Shown here one piece after another: positions 1 to 7,597 of a DNA stretch of 64,000 bases. A program made the translations under genes and the position numbers. This DNA comes from WTGA01 sp965231865 (lineage in GTDB: Bacteria; Pseudomonadota; Gammaproteobacteria; Arenicellales; Poriferihabitantaceae). The stretch lies in the NCBI GenBank assembly GCA_965231865.1, contig CBDDOJ010000002.1:930001-994000 (forward strand), given 5' to 3'. The notes beneath the pieces were generated by a model. That model worked only from the letters and a program-made list of their open reading frames with translations. It did not search any database and was not told where the DNA came from. How positions within the stretch are numbered: the first letter of the stretch is position 1; each line of letters begins with the position of its first letter.

Positions 1-464
1 TGGATGATCAGCATGCATGCCTGGGCAAAGGCGACGAAAAAAATTCCGGATGTGGAAATGGCCAGGGCAACATGCCAGCCTACCCCTGGGGGGAATTGCC
101 GGAAACTGTAGGATTCCCCGGAAGATATTGCCGATACCAATAGCGCGCATCCCCCGATAGGGAGCACAATCAGCCCCAGGTTGAGGGTCCTTTGGGCAAA
201 CGAACACAACAGCAGTGTGACCACGGATACCCAGCCGGCCAGCGAGAATGCCAGGGCCAGTGAAAGCCGGGGGCCGTCACGGGCAAACACGGTGTCCTGC
301 AGCAGGTAGCCGTGAATGGCCGCCGTGATTATAATCAATCCCGGTATCAACCAGGGAAAGGCATGGAAGGAATGCTGTCCTCCCCGGATTCTGTGCCACA
401 GCAATACGATGCATGCCAGATACAGCAGGCTGTTGATGGCAATGAAAATCGGTGAGGAATACAT
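1..464 (-). CDS. ypjD: CcsA/YpjD-like cytochrome c assembly membrane protein (partial, N-terminal part)
   Basis: I read this frame by hand on the minus strand; it opens with ATG at 464 (MYSSPIFIAINSLLYL) and runs without a stop off the left edge, giving 154 codons. It is strongly hydrophobic, with about five membrane segments separated by short loops. Conserved CcsA/HemX-like phrases such as PGVGWHVALAISTSG are visible near the edge. The family assembles c-type haem or acts in related membrane haem handling; YpjD itself is poorly characterised. Divergence from ffh is the classic gammaproteobacterial arrangement and supports the call. The C-terminal half lies outside the window. Confidence 0.7.
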   Translation of the reverse strand, partial: MYSSPIFIAINSLLYLACIVLLWHRIRGGQHSFHAFPWLIPGLIIITAAIHGYLLQDTVFARDGPRLSLALAFSLAGWVSVVTLLLCSFAQRTLNLGLIVLPIGGCALLVSAISSGESYSFRQFPPGVGWHVALAISTSGIFFVAFAQACMLII

Positions 465-573
465 GGGACTGAAATGTAATAATAGAGGGGAATTATACAC
501 AGGGGTTCCCGGTGAAATGGCAAAGATTCCCGTCTCGCCGGAAACCGGATATTGATTAGGACTGTTACGCATT

Positions 574-1941
574 ATGTTTGACCAATTAAGCGAAAAATTA
601 AGAGGCACTGCGAAGAAGCTCACCGGCCGGGGTCGGCTGACGGAAGCCAATATCTCCGATGCCCTGCGGGAAGTCCGGATCGCTTTGCTCGAAGCGGATG
701 TCTCCCTGGAAGTCACCAGATTATTTGTGGAGCAGGTCCGGGCAAGAGCGGTGGGGCGGGAGGTACTGGGAAGCCTGCAACCCGGGCAGGCGGTCATCAA
801 GGTGGTCCAGGAAGAGCTGGTCAGGCTGATGGGGGATTCCAATGATTCCCTGAATCTGGCCGTGCGCCCTCCGGCGACCATTTTTCTGGCCGGGCTCCAG
901 GGCGCCGGGAAAACCACCACGGCGGGCAAACTGGGCCATTTTTTGAAATCCAGGGAAAAGAAATCGGTCATGCTGGTCAGTACGGACGTCTACAGGCCCG
1001 CGGCCATTGACCAGCTGCACATGCTTGCGAAAAATCTCGGACTGGAATTCTTTCCCAGTGATCCTTCACAGTCCCCGGTGGATATCGCGTTGTCCGCACT
1101 GGACCAGGCACGGAAACAGGGCATTGATGTCCTGCTCGTGGATACGGCAGGACGGTTGCATGTGGACGAGCAGATGATGGATGAAGTCAAGTCCATGCAC
1201 GATGCGGTCCAGCCGGTGGAAACCCTGTTCGTTGTGGACAGTATGACGGGCCAGGATGCCGCAAGCAGTGCCCGGGCGTTCAATGAAACCCTGCCCCTGA
1301 CCGGGGTGGTTTTGACCAAGACGGATGGAGATGCCCGGGGAGGGGCCGCATTGTCGATACGCCATGTCACCGGAAAACCCATCAAGTTCATGGGTATCGG
1401 GGAGGCAATGGACGCCCTGGAACCGTTTCATCCGGACAGGGTGGCATCCCGGATTCTCGGCATGGGGGATGTGCTTTCACTGGTGGAGGAAGCGGAAAGA
1501 AAGATTGACCGGGGAAAGGCCGAAAAGCTGGCGACAAAAATTACCCGGGGCAAGGGGTTTGATCTGGCGGACTTCAGGGACCAGATGATGGAGATGCAGA
1601 ATATGGGAGGGATCGCGGGGGTCATGGAAAAACTTCCCGGTATGGACAGGGTACCTCCAAAGGCTTTGAACCAGATCGGCGATGCAAACACCGTTCAGAC
1701 CATCGCCATTATCAATTCCATGACGCCCCATGAAAGACGGTTTCCTGTGGTGATTCGCGCAGCCCGGAAAAAACGCATCGCGGCAGGTTCGGGAACCCGG
1801 GTGCAGGATGTTAACCGTGTCCTCAGGCAATTCATGCAGACGCAGAAGATGATGAAACGGATGAGCAAGAAGGGTGGGATGAGAGGAATGATGGACCAGA
1901 TCCGGGGTGCAGGGGGCCGAATGCCGGGCATGCCCTTCTAG
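574..1941 (+). CDS. ffh: Signal recognition particle GTPase Ffh
   Basis: SRP54-family GTPase that, with 4.5S RNA, binds signal sequences of nascent inner-membrane proteins and docks them to FtsY. The 455 aa length is normal. The N domain covers about 1-90. The G domain shows the P-loop GLQGAGKTT at 107-115, then DTAGR and TKTDGDARGG. The methionine-rich M domain runs from about 330 to the end (QMMEMQNMGG, then QTQKMMKRMSKKGGMRGMM). Unusually for this group of bacteria, rpsP does not follow; the next genes are ilvBHC. Start ATG at 574 gives the standard MFDQLSEKL N terminus. Confidence 0.97.
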   Translation: MFDQLSEKLRGTAKKLTGRGRLTEANISDALREVRIALLEADVSLEVTRLFVEQVRARAVGREVLGSLQPGQAVIKVVQEELVRLMGDSNDSLNLAVRPPATIFLAGLQGAGKTTTAGKLGHFLKSREKKSVMLVSTDVYRPAAIDQLHMLAKNLGLEFFPSDPSQSPVDIALSALDQARKQGIDVLLVDTAGRLHVDEQMMDEVKSMHDAVQPVETLFVVDSMTGQDAASSARAFNETLPLTGVVLTKTDGDARGGAALSIRHVTGKPIKFMGIGEAMDALEPFHPDRVASRILGMGDVLSLVEEAERKIDRGKAEKLATKITRGKGFDLADFRDQMMEMQNMGGIAGVMEKLPGMDRVPPKALNQIGDANTVQTIAIINSMTPHERRFPVVIRAARKKRIAAGSGTRVQDVNRVLRQFMQTQKMMKRMSKKGGMRGMMDQIRGAGGRMPGMPF

Positions 1942-2137
1942 CGGCGCCGGGTATTCCCTCGCCGTGACGATTCCGGCCTGTGCGGTGTCGTCGGGGGCTT
2001 TTGGGAAACCCTCCGGAATGGATGGCTGGAGTCGGGTTCTTCCAGGGATGTCAGAACCCGGGGTCAAGTGAATCCCGGGGGATTCCCCGCTGCAGTGGAT
2101 CGCTATTCCATGATTTCGATAAAATCCGGGACAATTC

Positions 2138-2167
2138 TTGGTATATCCAATTAAATATCGCTATACT
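2138..2167 (+). promoter_or_regulatory. ilvBp: Candidate sigma-70 promoter of ilvBHC
   Basis: TTGGTA (2138-2143) and TATACT (2162-2167) are separated by 18 bases, predicting transcription from about 2174, some 60 bases upstream of the ilvB start. The surrounding stretch is AT-rich compared with the genes on either side. This was read by eye with no score computed. Confidence 0.5.
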
Positions 2168-2192
2168 CGATTGTTAACTTTTATTGAAGTAA

Positions 2193-2217
2193 GTCCGTTT
2201 GATAACGGGCTTTTTTT
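2193..2217 (+). terminator. Intrinsic terminator or attenuator in the ilvBHC leader
   Basis: GTCCGTT (2193-2199) pairs with AACGGGC (2204-2210) across a 4-base loop, with one G-U pair, and is followed at once by seven T residues (2211-2217). It lies between the candidate promoter and the ilvB ribosome-binding site AGAGG (2223-2227). It could end ffh readthrough, but its place inside the predicted ilv leader makes transcription attenuation possible. I see no clear Ile/Val/Leu-rich leader peptide before it. Confidence 0.55.
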
Positions 2218-2233
2218 CTTCCAGAGGTGGAAA

Positions 2234-3964
2234 GTGATCTTAACAGGTGCAGACATCGTCATCCGCTGTTTACAGGACGAAGGTATCGAATACATATTCG
2301 GATATCCTGGTGGGGCGGCATTGCATATCTATGATGCCATGTATCGGCAGGACAAGGTGAAGCATGTTCTGGTTCGCCACGAACAGGGAGCCACCCATGC
2401 GGCGGATGGCTATGCCCGGGCCACGGGAAAACCGGGTGTGGTGCTGGTCACTTCCGGACCGGGAGTCACCAACACGGTTACCGGCATTGCCACGGCGTTC
2501 ATGGATTCCATCCCCATGGTGGTCATCACGGCACAGGTGCCCTCCCACCTGATTGGCGATGACGCATTCCAGGAAGTGGATACCGTTGGTGTCACACGAC
2601 CCTGCGTGAAGCACAATTTTCTGGTTAAGGACGTGAACAAGTTGGCAGAGACCATGAAAAAAGCGTTTTATATCGCTTCTTCGGGCCGGCCGGGCCCGGT
2701 TGTGGTGGATGTCCCCAAGGATGTCACCGCGCGCTCAGCGGAGTATGTGTATCCCGAGACCATGAGCATGCGGTCCTATCAGCCCCGGACCCGCGGCCAC
2801 AACAAGCAGATCCAGAAGGGGATCAGCCTGCTGGTTGAAGCCAAGCGACCGATTATCTATACCGGGGGGGGTGCCGTCCTGGCGGATGCAGCGGCCTCCC
2901 TGACTGAATTGGTCAATACGCTCAAGTATCCCAGCACGAGTACATTAATGGGGTTGGGCGCTATCCCGGCCTCCAATCCCCATTTTCTGGGAATGCTGGG
3001 AATGCACGGCACGTATGAATCGAATATGGCGATGTATGAGTGTGATGTCATGCTCGCGGTGGGGGCTCGGTTTGATGACCGGGTGACCGGGGAGCTTTCC
3101 AAGTTTTCACCCAATTCAAAAATTGTACAGATCGATATCGATCCGTCTTCCATTGGAAAAAACGTGTCGGTTGAAGTTCCCATCGTCGGGGACTGCAATG
3201 AGGTTCTCCTGGAAATGAACGCACAGCTGAAACCCAGGTTGCAGGAAATTGACCGAACGGCGATTGACCGTTGGTGGGAGATCGTGAACCGGTGGAAATC
3301 AAAAGACTCCCTGGCGTACGATTCCAGCGATACCGTCATCAAGCCACAGCATGTCGTACAGAAAATGCTGGAAATCACAAAGGGGGAAGCCTATATCACC
3401 TCGGATGTCGGCCAGCACCAGATGTGGGCTGCCCAGTACTATGATTTTGAACAGCCCCGGAAGTGGATCAATTCAGGGGGGTTGGGTACGATGGGATTCG
3501 GGCTGCCTGCCGCAATGGGCGTACAACTGGCTTTTCCCGGGGAGGTGGTGGTCTGTATTACCGGGGATGCCAGTATCCAGATGATGCTGCAGGAATTGTC
3601 CACCTGTCTGCAATACTGTCTGCCCATCAAGATTATCAACCTGAACAACCAGTACATGGGGATGGTCAGGCAATGGCAGGAGTTTTTCTACGACCGCCGG
3701 TATTCCCATTCCTATATGGATGCGTTGCCGGATTTCGTTGCGCTGGCGGAAAGCTACGGGCATGTTGGAATGAGAGTGGAAACCCCTGACAAAGTGGATG
3801 CGGTGCTCAGCGAGGCATTTTCCATGAAAGACCGGCTGGTTTTTGTGGATGTCATCACCGACCCCACGGAAAATGTATATCCGATGATCGCCGCTGGCAA
3901 GGGGCACAATGAGATGCAGCTAAAACCAAACGGCAGCGATGTCACGGAAAGAGAACTGGCGTGA
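2234..3964 (+). CDS. ilvB: Acetolactate synthase large (catalytic) subunit
   Basis: ThDP-dependent acetohydroxyacid synthase, the first common step of Val/Leu/Ile synthesis. I chose GTG at 2234 (VILTGADIVIRCLQ), which has AGAGG just upstream and matches the family N terminus. A longer frame from 2138 would add about 32 unrelated residues and would overlap the promoter and terminator hairpin. Length is 576 aa. The catalytic Glu50 lies in VRHEQGATHAADGY. The ThDP/Mg motif begins with Gly444-Asp445 (GDASIQM) and ends in INLNNQYMGM. The ilvH start overlaps the stop codon. Confidence 0.95.
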   Translation: MILTGADIVIRCLQDEGIEYIFGYPGGAALHIYDAMYRQDKVKHVLVRHEQGATHAADGYARATGKPGVVLVTSGPGVTNTVTGIATAFMDSIPMVVITAQVPSHLIGDDAFQEVDTVGVTRPCVKHNFLVKDVNKLAETMKKAFYIASSGRPGPVVVDVPKDVTARSAEYVYPETMSMRSYQPRTRGHNKQIQKGISLLVEAKRPIIYTGGGAVLADAAASLTELVNTLKYPSTSTLMGLGAIPASNPHFLGMLGMHGTYESNMAMYECDVMLAVGARFDDRVTGELSKFSPNSKIVQIDIDPSSIGKNVSVEVPIVGDCNEVLLEMNAQLKPRLQEIDRTAIDRWWEIVNRWKSKDSLAYDSSDTVIKPQHVVQKMLEITKGEAYITSDVGQHQMWAAQYYDFEQPRKWINSGGLGTMGFGLPAAMGVQLAFPGEVVVCITGDASIQMMLQELSTCLQYCLPIKIINLNNQYMGMVRQWQEFFYDRRYSHSYMDALPDFVALAESYGHVGMRVETPDKVDAVLSEAFSMKDRLVFVDVITDPTENVYPMIAAGKGHNEMQLKPNGSDVTERELA

Positions 3965-4458
3965 TGAGAAGAATTATTTCGATATTGCTGGAAAATGAAT
4001 CCGGGGCGCTGTCCCGGGTCGCCGGCCTGTTTTCCGCCCGGGGGTACAACATTGAGTCCCTGACGGTGGCGCCCACCGACGATGAGTCGCTTTCCCGCAT
4101 GACCATCGTTACCAGTGGTACGGATGCCATCATCGAGCAGATCACCAAGCAGTTGAACAAGCTGGTGGATGTGGTGAAACTGCGTGACCTTACTGAAGGC
4201 CGGTACCTGGGTCGCGAGTTGTTGCTGGCGAAAGTGGCGGCTGTCAACAAGGACCAGAAGGAAGAAATCAAGCGCCTCGTGGATATTTTTCGTGGCCGGG
4301 TCATTGATGTGGCGGATTCAACGTATACCCTGGAAATGACGGGAAGCAGCGAAAAAGTCGATGCATTTCTCAATGGGTTGGCCCAGGTTGAACTGATCGA
4401 AGTCGTTCGGTCCGGGACCCTTGGCATTGGCCGTGGGAAAAACGCCCTGAAGATTTAA
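3964..4458 (+). CDS. ilvH: Acetolactate synthase small (regulatory) subunit
   Basis: Regulatory subunit that activates IlvB and normally confers valine feedback inhibition. It is 164 aa with an N-terminal ACT domain (RRIISILLENESGALSRVAG, about 2-75) and a C-terminal small-subunit domain. ATG at 3964 overlaps the ilvB stop as TGATG, so the two are probably translationally coupled; a GTG three bases upstream is the only alternative. It closes with the family-typical SGTLGIGRGKNALKI. Confidence 0.95.
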   Translation: MRRIISILLENESGALSRVAGLFSARGYNIESLTVAPTDDESLSRMTIVTSGTDAIIEQITKQLNKLVDVVKLRDLTEGRYLGRELLLAKVAAVNKDQKEEIKRLVDIFRGRVIDVADSTYTLEMTGSSEKVDAFLNGLAQVELIEVVRSGTLGIGRGKNALKI

Positions 4459-4514
4459 TTTCGGGAGGTTGTGCAAGGCAATCTCGGTGGTGGATATATT
4501 TTTGGAGTCAAGAA

Positions 4515-5528
4515 ATGAAGGTTTATTATGATGAAGATGCGGACCTGGGGTTAATTCGTAGCAAGAAGGTCGCGATAATCGGTTATGGTTCCCAGGGCCA
4601 TGCCCATGCAAACAATCTGCAGGAAAGCGGGGTGTCTGTCGTTGTCGGGCTTCGGGAAGGTTCCGGTTCACGGAGCAAGGCCGAACAGGCGGGACTGTCC
4701 GTGGCGGCAGTCAACGAAGCCGTGGCACAGGCTGATTTGGTCATGATGTTGTGCCCGGACGAGTTAATGGGTGGGATCTACAGGGAAATTGAGGACGATC
4801 TGAAGCAGGGCGCCACCCTGGCTTTTGCCCATGGTTTCAATATTCACTTTGGATACATCGACCCCCGGGCTGATTTGAATGTGGTCATGATTGCGCCCAA
4901 GGGCCCCGGCCACCTGGTACGCTCAACCTACCAGGGGGGCGCCGGTGTCCCCTGTCTGGTGGCCATTCACCAGGATGCCACCGGGGATGCGCTGGAGGTT
5001 TCGGTTGCCTATGCATCGGGAATTGGTGGCGGTCGTGCCGGCATCATTGAAACCACCTTCAAGGAAGAAACGGAAACCGATCTTTTTGGTGAGCAGGCGG
5101 TTCTTTGCGGCGGGGCAACCTCCCTCGTACAGGCGGGCTTTGAAACCCTTGTTGAAGCGGGATATGCCCCGGAAATGGCCTATTTCGAGTGTCTGCATGA
5201 ACTCAAGTTGATTGTGGACCTGATGTATGAAGGGGGGATTGCAGACATGCGTTATTCCATTTCGAATACCGCGGAATTCGGTGACCTGACCCGGGGCCCG
5301 AGGATTGTCAACGAACAAACCAAGGCCGAGATGAAAAAGATCCTCACCGAGATCCAATCCGGCGATTTCGCCCGGGAATGGATGGATGAAAACGCCGCGG
5401 GCGGGAAGCGATTCCCGGAACTTCGCCGTAAGGGCCAGGAACACCAGATCGAAGAAGTGGGCGAAAAACTTCGTTCCATGATGTCCTGGATCAGCGAAAA
5501 CAAGGTGGTGGACAAGACAGTCAACTGA
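4515..5528 (+). CDS. ilvC: Ketol-acid reductoisomerase (class I)
   Basis: NADPH- and Mg-dependent isomerisation and reduction of acetolactate or acetohydroxybutyrate to the dihydroxy acid. At 337 aa it is the short class I form. The Rossmann motif GYGSQGHAHA lies near residue 24. Metal-site regions are recognisable around DLFGEQAVLCGG, FECLHELKLIVDLMYEGG and the RYSISNTAEFGD segment. It lies 56 bases after ilvH in the same direction and probably belongs to the ilvBHC operon. Confidence 0.96.
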   Translation: MKVYYDEDADLGLIRSKKVAIIGYGSQGHAHANNLQESGVSVVVGLREGSGSRSKAEQAGLSVAAVNEAVAQADLVMMLCPDELMGGIYREIEDDLKQGATLAFAHGFNIHFGYIDPRADLNVVMIAPKGPGHLVRSTYQGGAGVPCLVAIHQDATGDALEVSVAYASGIGGGRAGIIETTFKEETETDLFGEQAVLCGGATSLVQAGFETLVEAGYAPEMAYFECLHELKLIVDLMYEGGIADMRYSISNTAEFGDLTRGPRIVNEQTKAEMKKILTEIQSGDFAREWMDENAAGGKRFPELRRKGQEHQIEEVGEKLRSMMSWISENKVVDKTVN

Positions 5529-5542
5529 TTTTTTCGAACGGT

Positions 5543-5586
5543 CATCCCAACCGGGTGCCGGCAGGGCAGGCCCTTTGGGATGTTTT
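5543..5586 (+). terminator. Candidate intrinsic terminator after ilvC
   Basis: CATCCCAA (5543-5550) pairs perfectly with TTGGGATG (5575-5582) and is followed by TTTT. The 24-base loop is long for a strong terminator but is GC-rich and may pair within itself. Position just past ilvC suits the end of the ilv operon. Confidence 0.4.
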
Positions 5587-5731
5587 CCCGGAAGCCGTGT
5601 ATTCGAAGCCGTACATTTGTGGAGTCCAGGCTGGCTGGAGTCCTCGATGAATACCAGACTCCCGGGGGCTGCATCCGAACCAGCCGGCGGGCCATCCGGG
5701 GGATGCCGGTTTCAATGACGACCACTGTCTG

Positions 5732-6382
5732 ATGAATCACTCTGCATACCCGCTTCTTGCAAGGGAAGGGCGGGTGCATCTCACCGTTGCCGCGCTGGCA
5801 GGACTGGGGGCGACGTATCTTTTCGGATACTGGTCCATTCCGGTGTGGCTGGCAGTGGCGTTCGTATTTCAGTTTTTCCGGGACCCCCAGCGCACTGTCA
5901 CGGCTGACCCCGGGGCGGTGGTGGCCCCGGCCAGCGGAAAGATCGTTGCCATTGGTGAGGCCCCCAATGCCTATGACGGCGATCAAAAAGCCTTGAAAGT
6001 CAGTATTTTCATGAATGTATTCTCGGTGCATTCCAATCTTATTCCTGTCGGCGGAACCATTGTGAGCAGCACCTATTTCCCGGGTAAATTTATCAATGCA
6101 GCGGTGGAAAAGTCTTCCAGGGAAAATGAACGGAACGCCATCGTGATCCGGTCCAGGGACGGTCACCGGGTTGTTTGTGTACAAATTGCCGGCCTGATCG
6201 CCCGGCGTATTCTGTGCTATGTGAAGACCGGAGACCAGGTGCCTACCGGACAACGATATGGTTTTATTCGATTCGGGTCGCGGGTGGATCTTTATCTGCC
6301 CCGGGAGAGCAGGTTGACCGTTCGCCTCGGTCAGTGGGTGACCTCAGGCAATGATACAGTGGGATATTTGCCCGGATATTGA
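5732..6382 (+). CDS. psd: Phosphatidylserine decarboxylase proenzyme (short PSD-A type)
   Basis: Decarboxylates phosphatidylserine to phosphatidylethanolamine after self-cleavage that creates a pyruvoyl group. The 216 aa length is that of the short PSD-A class. A hydrophobic N-terminal stretch (about 17-47) is followed by FRDPQR and PASGKI. The catalytic HSNLIPVGG region is at about 100-108. The self-cleavage Gly-Ser pair is 182-183 (RFGSRVD). The neighbour pssA makes its substrate, so the two form a two-step phosphatidylethanolamine pathway. No strong ribosome-binding site precedes ATG 5732. Confidence 0.93.
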   Translation: MNHSAYPLLAREGRVHLTVAALAGLGATYLFGYWSIPVWLAVAFVFQFFRDPQRTVTADPGAVVAPASGKIVAIGEAPNAYDGDQKALKVSIFMNVFSVHSNLIPVGGTIVSSTYFPGKFINAAVEKSSRENERNAIVIRSRDGHRVVCVQIAGLIARRILCYVKTGDQVPTGQRYGFIRFGSRVDLYLPRESRLTVRLGQWVTSGNDTVGYLPGY

Positions 6383-6413
6383 TGGAAATGCTACACTGCC
6401 ATCCAGACCATCC

Positions 6414-7265
6414 ATGACCATGGAAAACAACGAAAACATATCACCTGGCGGCCGGAAAGGGATTTATTTCCTGCCCAGCCTGTTTACCACTGCGGGATTG
6501 TTCTTTGGGTTCTACGCCATCATCCAGGCAACCCAGGGAAATTTTCCCCAGGCAGCACTCGGCGTTCTCATTGCCATGATCATGGATGGCCTGGATGGCC
6601 GGGTCGCACGGTGGACCAATACCGCCAGCGATTTCGGTAAAGAGTACGACAGCCTGGTCGACGTGATTGCATTTGGCCTGGCTCCCGGACTGATTATCTA
6701 TTTCTGGTCACTGCAATATATCGGGAAAGCGGGTTGGCTCATCGCATTTCTGTATGCTGCGGCAACGGCCCTGCGGCTTGCGCGGTTCAATACGTTGACC
6801 ATCAAGGATAACCGGTATTTTTACGGGTTGGCCTGCCCGGCCGCCGCCGCATTTGTTGCATTTTGGGTATGGAATTTCACGGTAACGGGAATTTCCGGGG
6901 AATCCATGGCCTGGGCCAGCGCGGTGGCAACGCTGATCATGTCCATCCTCCAGGTCACCAGTCTCAAGTACCGAAGTTTCAAGGATTTTGACCCCAAGCA
7001 CAAGATTCCCTTTTTTGTGCTGATCGCCATTGTCGGGGTGACCGTCCTGATTTCGTTTGACCCTCCGCGAATCCTGTTTCTTTGTGCATTGGGCTACGTA
7101 GCGTCCGGACCCATCGGATGGGTCATGCGGCGCCACAAGGGAGATGAAGAGGACACCGGCTTTCTGCCGGATGAAGAGGATGACGATCCGGTGGACAGCA
7201 ACGCCACCAACATCAGGCCTATCCCGAGCCGAAAACAGGGAAAACAGGGAAAACAGGGAAAATAG
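6414..7265 (+). CDS. pssA: CDP-diacylglycerol-serine O-phosphatidyltransferase
   Basis: Integral-membrane CDP-alcohol phosphatidyltransferase that makes phosphatidylserine from CDP-diacylglycerol and serine. The signature D-G-x2-A-R-x8-G-x3-D-x3-D is intact at about residues 61-83. Around six to eight membrane helices are visible. The frame is open further upstream, but ATG 6414 (MTMENNENISPGG) avoids overlap with psd; ATG 6420 is also possible. The acidic tail (PDEEDDDPVD) is followed by a QGK tripeptide repeat encoded by a DNA tandem repeat. It lies 31 bases after psd and is probably co-transcribed. Confidence 0.92.
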   Translation: MTMENNENISPGGRKGIYFLPSLFTTAGLFFGFYAIIQATQGNFPQAALGVLIAMIMDGLDGRVARWTNTASDFGKEYDSLVDVIAFGLAPGLIIYFWSLQYIGKAGWLIAFLYAAATALRLARFNTLTIKDNRYFYGLACPAAAAFVAFWVWNFTVTGISGESMAWASAVATLIMSILQVTSLKYRSFKDFDPKHKIPFFVLIAIVGVTVLISFDPPRILFLCALGYVASGPIGWVMRRHKGDEEDTGFLPDEEDDDPVDSNATNIRPIPSRKQGKQGKQGK

Positions 7266-7267
7266 GG
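7232..7267 (+). repeat. Four-copy 9-bp tandem repeat at the pssA 3' end
   Basis: AAAACAGGG occurs three times exactly (7232-7240, 7241-7249, 7250-7258), then once as AAAATAGGG (7259-7267). Each unit codes Q-G-K in the pssA frame. In the fourth copy a C-to-T change turns CAG into the TAG stop of pssA, so the gene's end lies inside the repeat. Confidence 0.9.
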
Positions 7268-7391
7268 AATCCACGGGCAATTCATGGACAAGTCCATGGA
7301 ATCCAGATTGAATCATGGTCCCTTCAATAAATGCTTGCAAGCTGCGGAGCAGTTTTATAGACTAGGCTGGCCACATTTGAAGATTCCAGGA

Positions 7392-7508
7392 ATGTATCGA
7401 ACAGTCAGCAAAACCCGGTTGTTTCCCCCGGTCACCCGAAGTGTTCTGGGTACAGGGGTCCTGTTGTGCCTCCTGCCGTCGTCTCTACTGCGCCCCCTGG
7501 CGCACTAA
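7392..7508 (+). other. Possible leucine-rich leader peptide in the pssA-leuA gap
   Basis: The 332-base gap 7266-7597 holds an ORF ending at 7508 whose last 15 residues contain seven leucines (LLCLLPSSLLRPLAH). ATG at 7392 would give a 38-residue peptide, with AGGA directly before it (tight spacing). Downstream is a hairpin CTGCCC/GGGCAG (7543-7548 with 7553-7558), but no T run follows. A TATACT at 7539-7544 could be the leuA promoter -10, which would put the ORF upstream of the transcript. Evidence for attenuation is therefore weak. Confidence 0.25.
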
Positions 7509-7597
7509 TACTTCCCCCTTTTCCGCTGATACCCCCCTTATACTGCCCCACAGGGCAGGCAGGGAAAATGATGGATTCGAGTTAAACAGGTAAGACA

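Noticed and set aside
2138..2233. N-terminal extension of ilvB from TTG 2138
   Set aside because: It would start inside the -35 element and run through the terminator hairpin; family proteins start at the GTG 2234 position, which has its own ribosome-binding site.
7232..7267. CRISPR-like short repeats
   Set aside because: Units are 9 bases with no spacers; a coding tandem repeat. No CRISPR array or cas gene was seen anywhere in the window.
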